Assembly: GCF_029688735.1 (NCBI RefSeq)
Contig: NZ_JARULD010000001.1
Span: 434,001 to 498,000, forward strand
Reading direction: 5' to 3'
Length of the DNA: 64,000 nucleotides
DNA from: Qipengyuania flavescens
GTDB lineage: Bacteria; Pseudomonadota; Alphaproteobacteria; Sphingomonadales; Sphingomonadaceae
Part shown: positions 27,508-36,084 of the stretch, in pieces
Layout of the letters: the number at the start of each line of letters is the position of its first letter
Position numbering within the stretch: the first letter of the stretch is position 1
The notes under the pieces: generated by a model
The model's database searches: none
What the model saw: the letters and a program-made list of their open reading frames with translations, nothing else
What the model was told of the DNA's origin: nothing
Program-made: the position numbers and the translations under genes

Positions 27508-28716
27508 CTATCCTTCGTTCATCGCCGCAAAGCCGCGTTCGAGATCGGCGATTAGGTCGGCTGGGTCTTCGAGACCGATCGATAGCCGCACTGCATGGCG
27601 ATCCTCAAGCCCCCAGCCCGCTTTCGGCCAGTCCATGCAGCTGCGCACGGGTTCGACGTCGAACGGCAGGGCGAGGCTCTCGTAGCCGCCCCAGCTATAG
27701 CCGATGCCGAACAGGTCGAGCGTGTCGACGAGGCGGCAGCGCGCGGCATCGTCGCGGCCGGCGATCACGAAACTCAGCAGGCCGCAGCCGCCGGTGAAGT
27801 CGCGCTGCCAGAGCTCATGGCCGGGCGCGCCCCGCAGCATGGGGCACAGGACATGCGCCACATCGTCGCGCGCTGCGAGCCATTCGGCAATCATGAGCGC
27901 ACTTGCACTTTCCTGATCCAGCCGCAGCTTCATGGTCCTGAGACCGCGAAGTGCCAGCGCCGCATCGTCGGGCGAGACCACATGGCCCAGTTGTTGCGCC
28001 GTCATCCGCAGGCGGCGATACCAGCGCTCGCCCGCACTGGCAGCGCCCATCATCAGGTCGGAATGGCCGCCGACATGCTTGGTGAGCGAAGTAATGGCGA
28101 TGTCGCAGCCATGCTGGAGCGCCGGAAAGCCGAGCGAAGTGGCCCAGGTGTTGTCGATCAGGCTGACCGCGCCATGCTCGCGCGCGATCGCGGCAAGCGC
28201 CGGAATATCGCAGACCTCCATGGTGAGGCTGCCGGGCACTTCCAGCATGACCGCGCGGGTCTTGTCGCAGAACGCGGCGCGGAAGCCGTCGAGGTCGAGG
28301 GGGTCGAAAAAGCGGTGCTCCACGCCGAACTGCTTCAGAATGCCCATCGCGGTGCTGCGCGTGGGGTCATAGGCATTGTCCGTCACCAGCAGCACGTCGC
28401 CGCTGCGCAGCACCGCCATCAGCGCACCGACGATCGCGGCGACGCCGCTGGGATAGAGCACCGTTCCCGCCGCCCCGGGTTCGAGTTCGGTCAGCGCCTC
28501 GCTCAGCGCCCATTGAGTCGGTGCTCCGCGGCGACCGTAGAAGAATTTCCCATCGGCATTGCTCTTCGGCCCGGCCCGCAGCGCTGCGCAGTTTTCGTAT
28601 AGATGCGTGCTGGCGCGCCAGACGGGCGGATTGACGACACGGTCCGCAAACTCGCCCGAGCGGCCTGCAGTGACGAGGCGCGTAGCTGGCTTCGCATCGT
28701 CGCGACTATTCGCCAT
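27508..28716 (-). CDS. metC: cystathionine beta-lyase (Cys/Met PLP enzyme)
   Basis: 402 residues. The PLP lysine is in TSLTKHVGGHSD, with phosphate-binding PSGVAAIVGAL and the aspartate in SLIDNTWA. The SWGGYESLALP near the C-terminus is typical of MetC-like lyases. It converts cystathionine to homocysteine, pyruvate and ammonia. Its start at 28716 overlaps the sseA end by 11 bases and its stop is 2 bases before mscS, forming the sulfur-related series sseA-metC-mscS. Confidence 0.93.
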   Translation of the reverse strand: MANSRDDAKPATRLVTAGRSGEFADRVVNPPVWRASTHLYENCAALRAGPKSNADGKFFYGRRGAPTQWALSEALTELEPGAAGTVLYPSGVAAIVGALMAVLRSGDVLLVTDNAYDPTRSTAMGILKQFGVEHRFFDPLDLDGFRAAFCDKTRAVMLEVPGSLTMEVCDIPALAAIAREHGAVSLIDNTWATSLGFPALQHGCDIAITSLTKHVGGHSDLMMGAASAGERWYRRLRMTAQQLGHVVSPDDAALALRGLRTMKLRLDQESASALMIAEWLAARDDVAHVLCPMLRGAPGHELWQRDFTGGCGLLSFVIAGRDDAARCRLVDTLDLFGIGYSWGGYESLALPFDVEPVRSCMDWPKAGWGLEDRHAVRLSIGLEDPADLIADLERGFAAMNEG

Positions 28717-29542
28717 GAGCACCACTTTCCTTCGGGGTTGCAGGATCGCTGCCCCACTCCATCCAGCTGCCGTCGTAAAGCGCGGCATCGTTCTTGCCCG
28801 CAAGGCCCATGCCGAACAGCAGGACGCAGGCGGTCATGCCGCTGTTGCAGCTTGCGACGACCGGCCGATCCAGATCAAGCCCTGCCTCTGCGAACTCGGA
28901 GCGCAGGGCTGGCGTATCTTTCCACGTGCCATCCTCACGAAACAGACGCGGGAAGTGAAGGTTCGCCGCATCGGGAATGTGCCCCTCCGAACCGCTGTCC
29001 GGTGCACCGGCAAAGCGCGCAGTATCGCGGGCATCGACGACTTGCTCCTCGCGGGTGGCGCAATTGGCGAGCATGTCCGCCTTGCTACGGACCGACCGTC
29101 GCGGCGTCGGGACGGGGTAATCGACTGCGTAGTATGCTTCGTCACCGTCGGAGGTTTCACGACCTTCCGCCTGCCATTTCGCAAGGCCGCCATCGAGGAT
29201 CGCGACCTGGTCCATGCCGTAATGGTCGAAGATGAACCACGCACGCGAAGCGCTTTTGATCGCGCTGTCGTCATAGAGGACGACGCGACTGGACGGCACG
29301 ATGCCAAGCGAGCCCATCCGCGCGGCAAACTGCTCGGCGGTAGGAAGCGCTTTGGGCACTTTCGAGCTCTCGTCGATAAGGCTCGCCAGATCGAGAAAAC
29401 GCGCGCCGGGAATGTGCGCTGCAAGAAATTCAGCCCGCGCATCGCGGCCGCTGTCCGGCAGGTGCATCGTCGCATCCAGCACGACGAGGTCCGTGTCCTT
29501 GTGGTGCTGGGCTAACCAGTCGGTCGAAACGAGGCGATCCAT
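28706..29542 (-). CDS. sseA: 3-mercaptopyruvate sulfurtransferase
   Basis: 278 residues with tandem rhodanese domains. The C-terminal active loop is CNSGMTA, which fits the CxSGxT mercaptopyruvate pattern better than the CRxGxR thiosulfate pattern. The N-terminal half has LDATMHLPDSGRDA and HIPGARFLDL. It transfers sulfur from 3-mercaptopyruvate to thiol acceptors. Start at 29542 (MDRLVS) was chosen from family N-termini; the frame is open ten more codons. Confidence 0.93.
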   Translation of the reverse strand: MDRLVSTDWLAQHHKDTDLVVLDATMHLPDSGRDARAEFLAAHIPGARFLDLASLIDESSKVPKALPTAEQFAARMGSLGIVPSSRVVLYDDSAIKSASRAWFIFDHYGMDQVAILDGGLAKWQAEGRETSDGDEAYYAVDYPVPTPRRSVRSKADMLANCATREEQVVDARDTARFAGAPDSGSEGHIPDAANLHFPRLFREDGTWKDTPALRSEFAEAGLDLDRPVVASCNSGMTACVLLFGMGLAGKNDAALYDGSWMEWGSDPATPKESGAHGE

Positions 29543-29593
29543 CCGCTGCGGGTAGCGGCGCGCGGCGCGCAAGTCGAGCCAGTGGTCGGGACT

Positions 29594-30709
29594 TCAGGCC
29601 AACTCACGCTGCGCGATCGGGGCATAACTGCGCGGCGGCTCGTCGAGGCGGAAGGGCTGGACGCGGCCGCCATCGGGCTGGCCCTGGCCGACCACGAAGG
29701 TCTTCACCAGCGCACCATCGCCCGCGCCATCGACCCGCACGCGCATAAGCGGCACGAGCAGCGGATGGCGACCCTGCATGATGACCTGCGCGGTCGACAG
29801 CGGCAGCTGGACCTGCCCCTCGACAGCAACATTCTGGCGCGGCGCGATGCGGGCCAGCGTATGCTTCGGCTCGAGGCTCGTCTCGGTCGTCGCCACCTGC
29901 TGCTCCATCGGGCTCGCCGCGCTGGCGGACACCAGATCGACGCCGACAGTAACATTGCTCAACGCCGCGTCGGTACGGTTGACGAGCGTCAGGCGATATT
30001 TGAGCGTCGCGAACATGGCGCTGCGGGTGAGTTTTTCCGCGGTCAGCCGAACGGTCAGAGCATCGGCGGCCGTGGCCGCATTGGCTTTCGGCACCGATGC
30101 AACGACGGGCCGCTCGATCTGCGGAGCAGGCGCGCTGGTCCGGCGACGCTTCCAGAAAAGCAGTCCGGCCCCGATCGCAGCAAGCGCAGCGACAACGATC
30201 ACCAGCCATGTCCAGTCGGTGTTCTCGGAGCCGGGGTCCGCAGGACCGGCAATCTCCGCTTCTTCCAGCGGCTGCTGAATATCCGGCGCAGCGGGCGGAG
30301 CGGGAATGGGCGGCGTACCGTCGGTGGGCTGGACCGGGGGAATATCCTGCACTGGCTCTTGGGGCGCTGGGATACGCGGCGACACCGGAACGGTCTCGAC
30401 CGAGCGCGGCACCGGCGTAGGCCGCGGGCTCGCTACGCTACGCGGCGAGGTCACGGTAGCGCTAGGCGTAGGGGTTGGGGTCGGCGTCGGTGTGGAAGTC
30501 GCCGTCGCCCTCGGTGTCGGGCGCGCCGTATTAATTACGCGCGGCGCGACCGGTACGACGCTGCCCTCTTCATCGACCGGGCCCTGCGCGCGCGGGCTTG
30601 CCGTCGGCGTCGGCCCCGGCGGGAGCGAGAAATCCTGTGCCGATTGCGCCATCGCAGGCGCGGAAAGGCTCAGCATCAGGGCAGTCAGGGGCAGGCGAGA
30701 AGTCGGCAT
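29594..30709 (-). CDS. membrane-anchored proline/threonine-rich protein, unknown
   Basis: 371 residues. A signal peptide (1-22, ending PAMAQS) precedes a low-complexity extracytoplasmic stretch, about 25-160, with TPTPTP runs and many PxP motifs. One membrane helix (WLVIVVAALAAIGAGLLFW) and a basic stop-transfer KRRR follow. A roughly 170-residue beta-rich cytoplasmic domain contains TVRLTAEKLTRSAMFATLKY. I do not recognise a family. The arrangement suggests an envelope-spanning linker with a cytoplasmic reader, but this is inference. The start ATG at 30709 gives the signal peptide; divergent from queF. Confidence 0.75.
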   Translation of the reverse strand: MPTSRLPLTALMLSLSAPAMAQSAQDFSLPPGPTPTASPRAQGPVDEEGSVVPVAPRVINTARPTPRATATSTPTPTPTPTPSATVTSPRSVASPRPTPVPRSVETVPVSPRIPAPQEPVQDIPPVQPTDGTPPIPAPPAAPDIQQPLEEAEIAGPADPGSENTDWTWLVIVVAALAAIGAGLLFWKRRRTSAPAPQIERPVVASVPKANAATAADALTVRLTAEKLTRSAMFATLKYRLTLVNRTDAALSNVTVGVDLVSASAASPMEQQVATTETSLEPKHTLARIAPRQNVAVEGQVQLPLSTAQVIMQGRHPLLVPLMRVRVDGAGDGALVKTFVVGQGQPDGGRVQPFRLDEPPRSYAPIAQRELA

Positions 30710-30827
30710 GTTTTGGGCGCGTTCGTGAAAAGCAGGCACATGCGCTGCGCCGCGCTGAATAGGTACTGAAGCACGCGCTTCCAAGCCCCGCCTTGCGCCG
30801 GGCCGCCTTTCACGGCAGATGCGCGGC

Positions 30828-31286
30828 ATGAGCGACACACACAGCCCCCGGTTCCTTGGCGAGAACAGCCCGCTACCGGGTTCGCCCGAAGAAGCGGACC
30901 TCGACTACGTGCCGAACCCGCGCGCCGGCGAGCTCTACCTCGTACGGTTCGCCGCGCCCGAGTTCACCTCGCTGTGTCCGGTAACCGGCCAGCCCGATTT
31001 CGCCCATCTGGTGATCGATTATGCGCCGGGCGAAACGATCGTGGAATCGAAGAGCCTGAAACTTTTCCTCGGCTCCTTCCGCAATCACAACGGTTTCCAC
31101 GAGGATGTCACCGTGGGGATCGGCAAGCGCCTGTTCGACGAGATGCGCCCCAAGTGGCTGCGGATCGGCGGCTACTGGTATCCGCGCGGCGGCATTCCGA
31201 TCGACGTATTCTGGCAGAGCGGCGCGCCGCCTGCCGACCTTTGGCTGCCCGACCAGGGCGTTGCATCCTACAGGGGGAGAGGCTGA
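30828..31286 (+). CDS. queF: NADPH-dependent 7-cyano-7-deazaguanine reductase QueF
   Basis: 152 residues, the unimodular QueF type. It reduces preQ0 to preQ1 in queuosine synthesis. The catalytic Cys is in [14 protein letters not shown] and the signature [21 protein letters not shown] is present. ATG 30819 would add MRG; neither start has a strong ribosome-binding site, so I kept the shorter. No other queuosine gene is in the window. Confidence 0.95.
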   Translation: MSDTHSPRFLGENSPLPGSPEEADLDYVPNPRAGELYLVRFAAPEFTSLCPVTGQPDFAHLVIDYAPGETIVESKSLKLFLGSFRNHNGFHEDVTVGIGKRLFDEMRPKWLRIGGYWYPRGGIPIDVFWQSGAPPADLWLPDQGVASYRGRG

Positions 31287-31288
31287 GC

Positions 31289-32179
31289 ATGGCCGAGCAT
31301 AACGAGACCGACCCGACCACTCACGACGACACCGCGACCACCACCTCGAGCGAGACAGCCGCGACGCAGAGGCCGCGCCGCGTCTGGCGCAAGAGCCTGC
31401 CGAAATGGTCGCTATGGCTTTCGCTTGCAGTGCTCGCGTGGTTCGCCCTCGCCGCATTCGGGCCGAAGTTCGGCATCATCCCCTGGCAGACCGGCCTCGG
31501 CTTCATGATCCGCGAGGCTGGCGTGATCCTGCTACTCGTCGCGTCGATCTTCGCGATCGTCGCGCTGGCATTCGCCTTCTTCAAGACGCCGCGCGGCCCG
31601 TGGTGGAAAGCGGCCATCGGCCTCGCCATTCCGGCAATTCTGTTCATGGGTCTCGCCACGATCCGCAGTCAGGCGGAAAGCGTTCCACCGATCCACGACG
31701 TCTCCACCGACTTGCGCGACCCACCCGAATTCTCGCCCCGCACCATGACCCTGCGCGGCGAAATGGGTGCCAATCCGATCAATGATTACGGTACTCCTCT
31801 CGGCGAGCTGAGGATGTGGGCGGACAGCGACGACGCGGCGCTCAAGGCGAAGAACCACGCCGACCTGATCGCCGAGAACTACGACAATCTCGATCCCATC
31901 GTGATCGGCAACCGCACGGACGAGGAAGCCTTCGATGCGATCGTGGCCGCCATGGGCGCGATCGGCCTGACGGATGTGCGCCGCGTGTCGGGTATGAACT
32001 CGGTCGAAGGCGTGGCGGAGACCTTCGCCTTCGGCTTCAAGGACGATGTCGTTGCCCGCGTACAGGACGGCCAGATCGACCTGCGCTCGGTCAGCCGGGT
32101 CGGGGTCTCCGATCTCGGCTACAATGCCGACCGGCTGGAAGACCTGCGCGAAGCGATCATCGACCGGCTGGGCGCGTAA
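31289..32179 (+). CDS. DUF1499 domain membrane protein
   Basis: 296 residues. A low-complexity Thr/Asp/Glu N-terminus is followed by three hydrophobic helices (about 42-58, 72-95 and 105-120) and a DUF1499 domain from about 135, with ENYDNLDPI, AFDAIVAAMGAIG and ETFAFGFKDDVVARV. The function of the family is unknown. It starts 2 bases after queF and so is probably cotranscribed with it. It overlaps the convergent FAD oxidoreductase gene by 23 bases. Confidence 0.87.
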   Translation: MAEHNETDPTTHDDTATTTSSETAATQRPRRVWRKSLPKWSLWLSLAVLAWFALAAFGPKFGIIPWQTGLGFMIREAGVILLLVASIFAIVALAFAFFKTPRGPWWKAAIGLAIPAILFMGLATIRSQAESVPPIHDVSTDLRDPPEFSPRTMTLRGEMGANPINDYGTPLGELRMWADSDDAALKAKNHADLIAENYDNLDPIVIGNRTDEEAFDAIVAAMGAIGLTDVRRVSGMNSVEGVAETFAFGFKDDVVARVQDGQIDLRSVSRVGVSDLGYNADRLEDLREAIIDRLGA

Positions 32180-33275
32180 ATCGCCTGATCCAGCGGGTGT
32201 CGAGCCAGTCCTTCACCCGTCGCAACCAGCGTGATTGCAGGCCGAACCGCCGGTAGCTGGCGATCGCTTCGCCGCGACAGGTGTTGAGCAGGTAGAAGTC
32301 CATGAAACGCGGGCTGTAGCTGCGGCGCGGCGGCTTGCCGCCCAGCAGGCGCCGAAGGTTTTTGGCCAGCACCGGCCCGGTGTAAACGGCATGGACGCCC
32401 GAATGCGGCACGCTCCTGTCGGTCCGGCGCGCGACATCGCCTGCGGCAAGGATATGTTCGAATCCGCAGACCCGCTGATGTTCGTCGACCTGCACGAAGC
32501 CGTCCTCATCGACCGGCAAGCCGCTGGCGGTGGGCCAGTCAGGCGCGCCGCTGCCGATTGCGGCTGCGATCAGGTCGAGCGGCTCGAGCGAACGGTCGCC
32601 TGCCATCAGCGCGCCATCGCGGATCGCCGCATCTTCGCGCATCACCGCAATGCCCTGCGCTTCCAACTCCCGAGCTACGCGCTCGCGCACAGCAGTAGCG
32701 TGATCGGGCAATAAACCTCCGACCCCGGTCACGAGAGTGACGCCGCAATCGCGCCAATGGCTCGAATTGCGAAAACCGAAGGCCAGTTCGACACCGCCCG
32801 CCCCGCCACCAATCACCGCGATCCAACGATGCACTGGCTCTCTCTCGCGAAGCACCTGCCAGCGGCCAATGAAACCACTCAGCGGGCGGATGTCGAGCAG
32901 GCGCTCATCCGCACCCAGAACGTCGCTCGCCTGCCCTGCACCTCCGGTCGCGATGGAGCAGATGTCGAACGCCAGCGTCTCGCCATTGTCGAGGTAGGCG
33001 ATGCGCTTTTGCGGATCGATCCGGACAAGGCGCGCCCTATGCCATTCCAGGGCCGCCTCTTTTACCAGCGGTGCCAGTGAGATGGCCAGCTCGTTGGCGC
33101 GATATTCGCCGGCGATCCAGCCCGGCACCATGCCTGAATAGAGCATCGCGTCGAGCGGCTCGACCAGCAGCGTGCGTGCGCGTGGTGGGCCGTGCTTGCG
33201 CCAGTCGTCGATTACCCCGAGATGCGAGTGGCCCGCGCCGACGAGCAGGAGGACGGGATCGGCGCGCGCAATCAT
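32157..33275 (-). CDS. FAD-dependent pyridine nucleotide-disulfide oxidoreductase (Ndh-2/SelD-associated type)
   Basis: 372 residues. The FAD-binding GAGHSHL at residue 13 is the variant seen in the oxidoreductase domain fused to or near SelD. The second nucleotide-binding loop is VIGGGAGGVELA and the FAD-contacting ILAAGDVAR is present. There is no redox-active CxxxxC pair, as in type II NADH dehydrogenases. It may pass electrons from NADH to quinone; that is inferred from fold only. Its 3' end overlaps the DUF1499 gene. Confidence 0.85.
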   Translation of the reverse strand: MIARADPVLLLVGAGHSHLGVIDDWRKHGPPRARTLLVEPLDAMLYSGMVPGWIAGEYRANELAISLAPLVKEAALEWHRARLVRIDPQKRIAYLDNGETLAFDICSIATGGAGQASDVLGADERLLDIRPLSGFIGRWQVLREREPVHRWIAVIGGGAGGVELAFGFRNSSHWRDCGVTLVTGVGGLLPDHATAVRERVARELEAQGIAVMREDAAIRDGALMAGDRSLEPLDLIAAAIGSGAPDWPTASGLPVDEDGFVQVDEHQRVCGFEHILAAGDVARRTDRSVPHSGVHAVYTGPVLAKNLRRLLGGKPPRRSYSPRFMDFYLLNTCRGEAIASYRRFGLQSRWLRRVKDWLDTRWIRRFTRPAGR

Positions 33276-33324
33276 GTCGCAACACTAGCGCTTCGAGCAC
33301 GACTTGTCGTGGGATTGGCAAGCC

Positions 33325-33400
<76 letters not shown>

Positions 33401-33489
33401 GTTCCAGCTTGCGGCCCGACCGTGGCCGGGAAGGCGCGCCAATTAACGCGGCGCGCCGTCCATTTCCAGACCAAATCCGGCGGGACTGC

Positions 33490-34398
33490 TCAATCCTGCG
33501 GCGTGCCGCTGTCATCAGCATCGCTAGGAACCGGCTGGACGATGGGCGTCGACTCGTTGCGCGTATCGACCGGCACCACAGGAATGCGTGCGCCCGTATC
33601 GGGATCGACCACGGTGGTCTCGCTGACGTTCGCCTGATTGGTCAAAAGCGCGGGATCGCTCAGGCCCGGCTGCGGTGCGACCAGAGAAGCGCGGGCCTGC
33701 TGCGCCGCGACATACCCGGGCTGCGAGGAGCCGTAGCGCGCCCCGTATTGCGCATCCCAGGCCGCCGAGTCCCGCTCGTATTGCTCATAGGCGCGGAAGA
33801 AGTTCTCGAACGGCTGTTCGAAGGTGCTGAAATTCGTCAGCGCGAAGGCGGTCGGATCGACCGTGTCCATCGCATTGTACTGGTTCGCAAGCTGCAGCGT
33901 CGTGTCGCAGAACTCGCCGCGAGCGGGCGGCAGGGCGAAATAGTTGTAGACCATGGTCATCTGTGCCTCGCGCGCCACGATCGCTTCCCTGCGCGTGCTG
34001 GCCTCCTTGCGATATTCGGCGTCGATCCGGTCGTTGACCCGCTTGAGCGCGCGCCCGTGGGTGGAGATGTAATCGCTGTAGCCGTCCAGGATCGGCTGAT
34101 ATTGCGGATCGAGGCAATTGAGCGCCGCCACGTTCCAGGCGGAGCGGAAGTGCCACACGCGCTCGTCGTCGCTGATGCCTGTGTTTACGGTCTGGCGAAC
34201 GCCCAGCGGGCCGACGCGCGGGATGTCCATGACATAAGCCGCCTGCTTCGGCGGCACCGGACGATAGGGCACCGCTTCGACCGGAGGCGGAGGCGGCGGC
34301 GGCGGGGGCGGAGGAGGCGGCGTCGCACAGGCGCCGAGGGCAGCGATCGTGCCGATCACGGCGGTTATGCGAAGTATCGGTTGTGCGGCGCTGCTCAT
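33490..34398 (-). CDS. putative lipoprotein with polyproline stretch, unknown function
   Basis: 302 residues. The signal peptide ends at the lipobox LGAC (Cys near residue 24), immediately followed by 13 consecutive prolines. The rest is alpha-helical: residues 90-220 contain ALNCLDPQYQPIL, RRVNDRI-like helices and a FFRAYEQYERDSAAWDAQYG segment. The last 70 residues are low-complexity (PVVPVDTRNEST). The polyproline run suggests a stiff linker from the outer membrane. I do not recognise the family. The start at 34398 gives the lipoprotein signal. Confidence 0.8.
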   Translation of the reverse strand: MSSAAQPILRITAVIGTIAALGACATPPPPPPPPPPPPPVEAVPYRPVPPKQAAYVMDIPRVGPLGVRQTVNTGISDDERVWHFRSAWNVAALNCLDPQYQPILDGYSDYISTHGRALKRVNDRIDAEYRKEASTRREAIVAREAQMTMVYNYFALPPARGEFCDTTLQLANQYNAMDTVDPTAFALTNFSTFEQPFENFFRAYEQYERDSAAWDAQYGARYGSSQPGYVAAQQARASLVAPQPGLSDPALLTNQANVSETTVVDPDTGARIPVVPVDTRNESTPIVQPVPSDADDSGTPQD

Positions 34399-34491
34399 GG
34401 CTGGCGGACCCTCCTGGAAGTACATCTGTCGTTAATTTGCCCCGCCCCGGATTGACCGGGGATGAAGCATCAATCCTTAGCGGCTGGCAGA

Positions 34492-34531
34492 GACAAAGAA
34501 AATGCCCGGAGCGCGCATTGCGCCCCGGGCA
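34492..34531 (-). terminator. intrinsic terminator after the BAX-inhibitor-1 gene
   Basis: On the minus strand TGCCCGG and CCGGGCA pair around a 15-base loop that itself contains GCGC complementarity, followed by TTTTCTTTGTCT. It begins 38 bases beyond the stop at 34570. This is the clearest rho-independent terminator in the window. Confidence 0.8.
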
Positions 34532-34569
34532 CGTTCAAACGAATCCTGTGTGCGATCAGTGGAGCGCGA

Positions 34570-35313
34570 TCACTCGCGGCTGCCCATGAACCGCAGGAGG
34601 AACAGGAACATGTTGATGAAGTCGAGATAGAGGCTCAGCGCGCCCATGATGATCGCCTTACCGGCGAACTCGGTACCGCGCAGGTACTGGTACTCGCGCT
34701 TCAGGCGCTGTGTATCGTAGGCGGTGAGGCCCGCGAAGATCAGCACACCGAGGAAGCTTACGGCCAGAGCCAGCGTGCTCGACTGCAGGAAGATGTTGAT
34801 GACCATCGCGATCAGCAGACCGATCACACCCATCACCAGGAACGTGCCGAAACCCGACAGGTCCTTCTTGGTGGTGTAGCCGAACAGGCTGAGGCCGGCA
34901 AAGGCGCCTGCAGTGGCGAAGAAGGTCGCCGCGATACTCTCGCCGGTATAGACGAGGAAGATTGTCGAGAGCGACAGGCCCATGACGATCGCGAAGGCCC
35001 AGAACATGATCTGAAGCGTCGGCTTGGAGAACTTGTTCACCCCGAAGCTCATCGCGAAGACAAAGGCCAGCGGCGCCAGCGCTACGATCCACATCAGCGG
35101 ACCGCTGGCGAAGGTCAGCGCCAGCCCGCTACGCGCAGTAAGCAGCGCGACGATGCCGGTCAGCAGCACCCCCGAAGCCATGTAATTGTAGATCGACAGC
35201 ATGTGCTTGCGCAGCCCTGCGTCGAAGGTTTCCTGCCGGGTAACGGCATCGCCCGCGCGGGGCACGGAGCCGAAGCCCTGCCGCTGCTCGGTGTTGTCGT
35301 TCCAATTGGCCAT
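34570..35313 (-). CDS. BAX inhibitor-1/YccA family membrane protein
   Basis: 247 residues with seven predicted membrane helices and a soluble N-terminal tail (QRQGFGSVPRAGDAVTRQETFDAGLRKHM). The family signature FVMSFG-like FAMSFGVNKF, the TAYDTQRLK segment and the C-terminal ALSLYLDFINMFLFLLR are present. Members are pH-sensitive calcium-leak channels or protease modulators. The start at 35313 begins MANWNDN. The leader carries a perfect 8-bp hairpin and an odd palindrome (separate entries). Confidence 0.93.
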   Translation of the reverse strand: MANWNDNTEQRQGFGSVPRAGDAVTRQETFDAGLRKHMLSIYNYMASGVLLTGIVALLTARSGLALTFASGPLMWIVALAPLAFVFAMSFGVNKFSKPTLQIMFWAFAIVMGLSLSTIFLVYTGESIAATFFATAGAFAGLSLFGYTTKKDLSGFGTFLVMGVIGLLIAMVINIFLQSSTLALAVSFLGVLIFAGLTAYDTQRLKREYQYLRGTEFAGKAIIMGALSLYLDFINMFLFLLRFMGSRE

Positions 35314-35329
35314 TTCAAAGTACTCCCAT

Positions 35330-35388
35330 AAGCGGCGATCACATGCGCCGCTTCTCATACGCGCAATATCGCCATTCGGGCCCCGAAT
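35330..35388 (-). promoter_or_regulatory. leader hairpin and 15-base palindrome upstream of the BAX-inhibitor-1 gene
   Basis: AAGCGGCG and CGCCGCTT pair perfectly around an 8-base loop (35330-35353), 17 bases before the ATG. Further upstream, ATTCGGG-C-CCCGAAT (35374-35388) is a perfect odd palindrome that could be an operator or extend the leader fold. No known riboswitch is recognised. Confidence 0.45.
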
Positions 35389-35447
35389 TTCAAGGGAAAC
35401 CGACGAACGTCGACCCTTGCCCGATTAACCAAAATTACTGACCATAC

Positions 35448-35951
35448 TCAGGCCTCGCCCGCCGCATCGACCATGGCCGCACTGAGCGCGTCGGAGGGCG
35501 ATTTGTCGCCCCACAATACGAACTGGAATGCCGGGTAGAAGCGGTCGCACTCGTCGACCGCGATTTCGACCAGCGCCTGTGCCTGTGCGAGGCTGAGTAA
35601 TCCGTCGTCACCCAGCATCGTACCGTTGCGATAAAGCACGACGCCGCCGTTGGACCATATGTCGAAATGGCCGAGCCAGAGTTGCTCGTTGATCCGCGCG
35701 GCCAGCTCGTGCGCGGCTTTCTTTTTACCGTCCGGCACACGAATCTCCGGCAGGCAGATGACCTGCAGGACCATGTCTTCCGGCCGCCAGATCCCGCGCA
35801 ACTGGTAGTTCGTCCAGCTGCCCTGAATTTCGCCGCTCATCTCCCCCTGCACGCTTTGGCACGGCCATCCGCGTGCCTCGAACAGGGCCACCAGCATATC
35901 GAGCGGAGCTGCGTCCTCGTCCGCTTCGTAGCTTTCGCTTGCCGTTCTCAT
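35448..35951 (-). CDS. YbjN domain-containing protein
   Basis: 167 residues. The fold is that of type III secretion chaperones/YbjN: DMLVALFEARGWPCQ, QLRGIWRPEDMVLQVICLPEIRVP and the C-terminal QALVEIAVDECDRFYPAFQFVLWG. Proteins of this kind modulate or chaperone unknown partners. There is no secretion system nearby. It stands alone between the BAX-inhibitor-1 gene and the SPOR protein gene. Confidence 0.85.
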   Translation of the reverse strand: MRTASESYEADEDAAPLDMLVALFEARGWPCQSVQGEMSGEIQGSWTNYQLRGIWRPEDMVLQVICLPEIRVPDGKKKAAHELAARINEQLWLGHFDIWSNGGVVLYRNGTMLGDDGLLSLAQAQALVEIAVDECDRFYPAFQFVLWGDKSPSDALSAAMVDAAGEA

Positions 35952-36047
35952 CGAGCCTGTCCCTCACACGTCATGCACGCTGGATGCCGACAGGACACGG
36001 GACTTGGCAATCCAGCCGATTGTCGCTGCTGGGGAGAACCGTTTTCG

Positions 36048-36070
36048 CTTGTGCAAACCCTGTGCACAAG
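36048..36070. repeat. 8-bp hairpin downstream of the SPOR-protein gene
   Basis: CTTGTGCA at 36048-36055 and TGCACAAG at 36063-36070 pair around 7 bases, 15 bases past the stop of the SPOR-protein gene. On the minus strand it is followed by CGAAAACGG, not by a T-run. It may be a weak terminator. Confidence 0.5.
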
Positions 36071-36084
36071 GCGCGCGCCATGGG

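Noticed and set aside
34274-34322. Short tandem repeat or CRISPR-like array
   Set aside because: It is the GGC/GGA run encoding the polyproline stretch of a lipoprotein. No spaced direct repeats of CRISPR form occur in the window.
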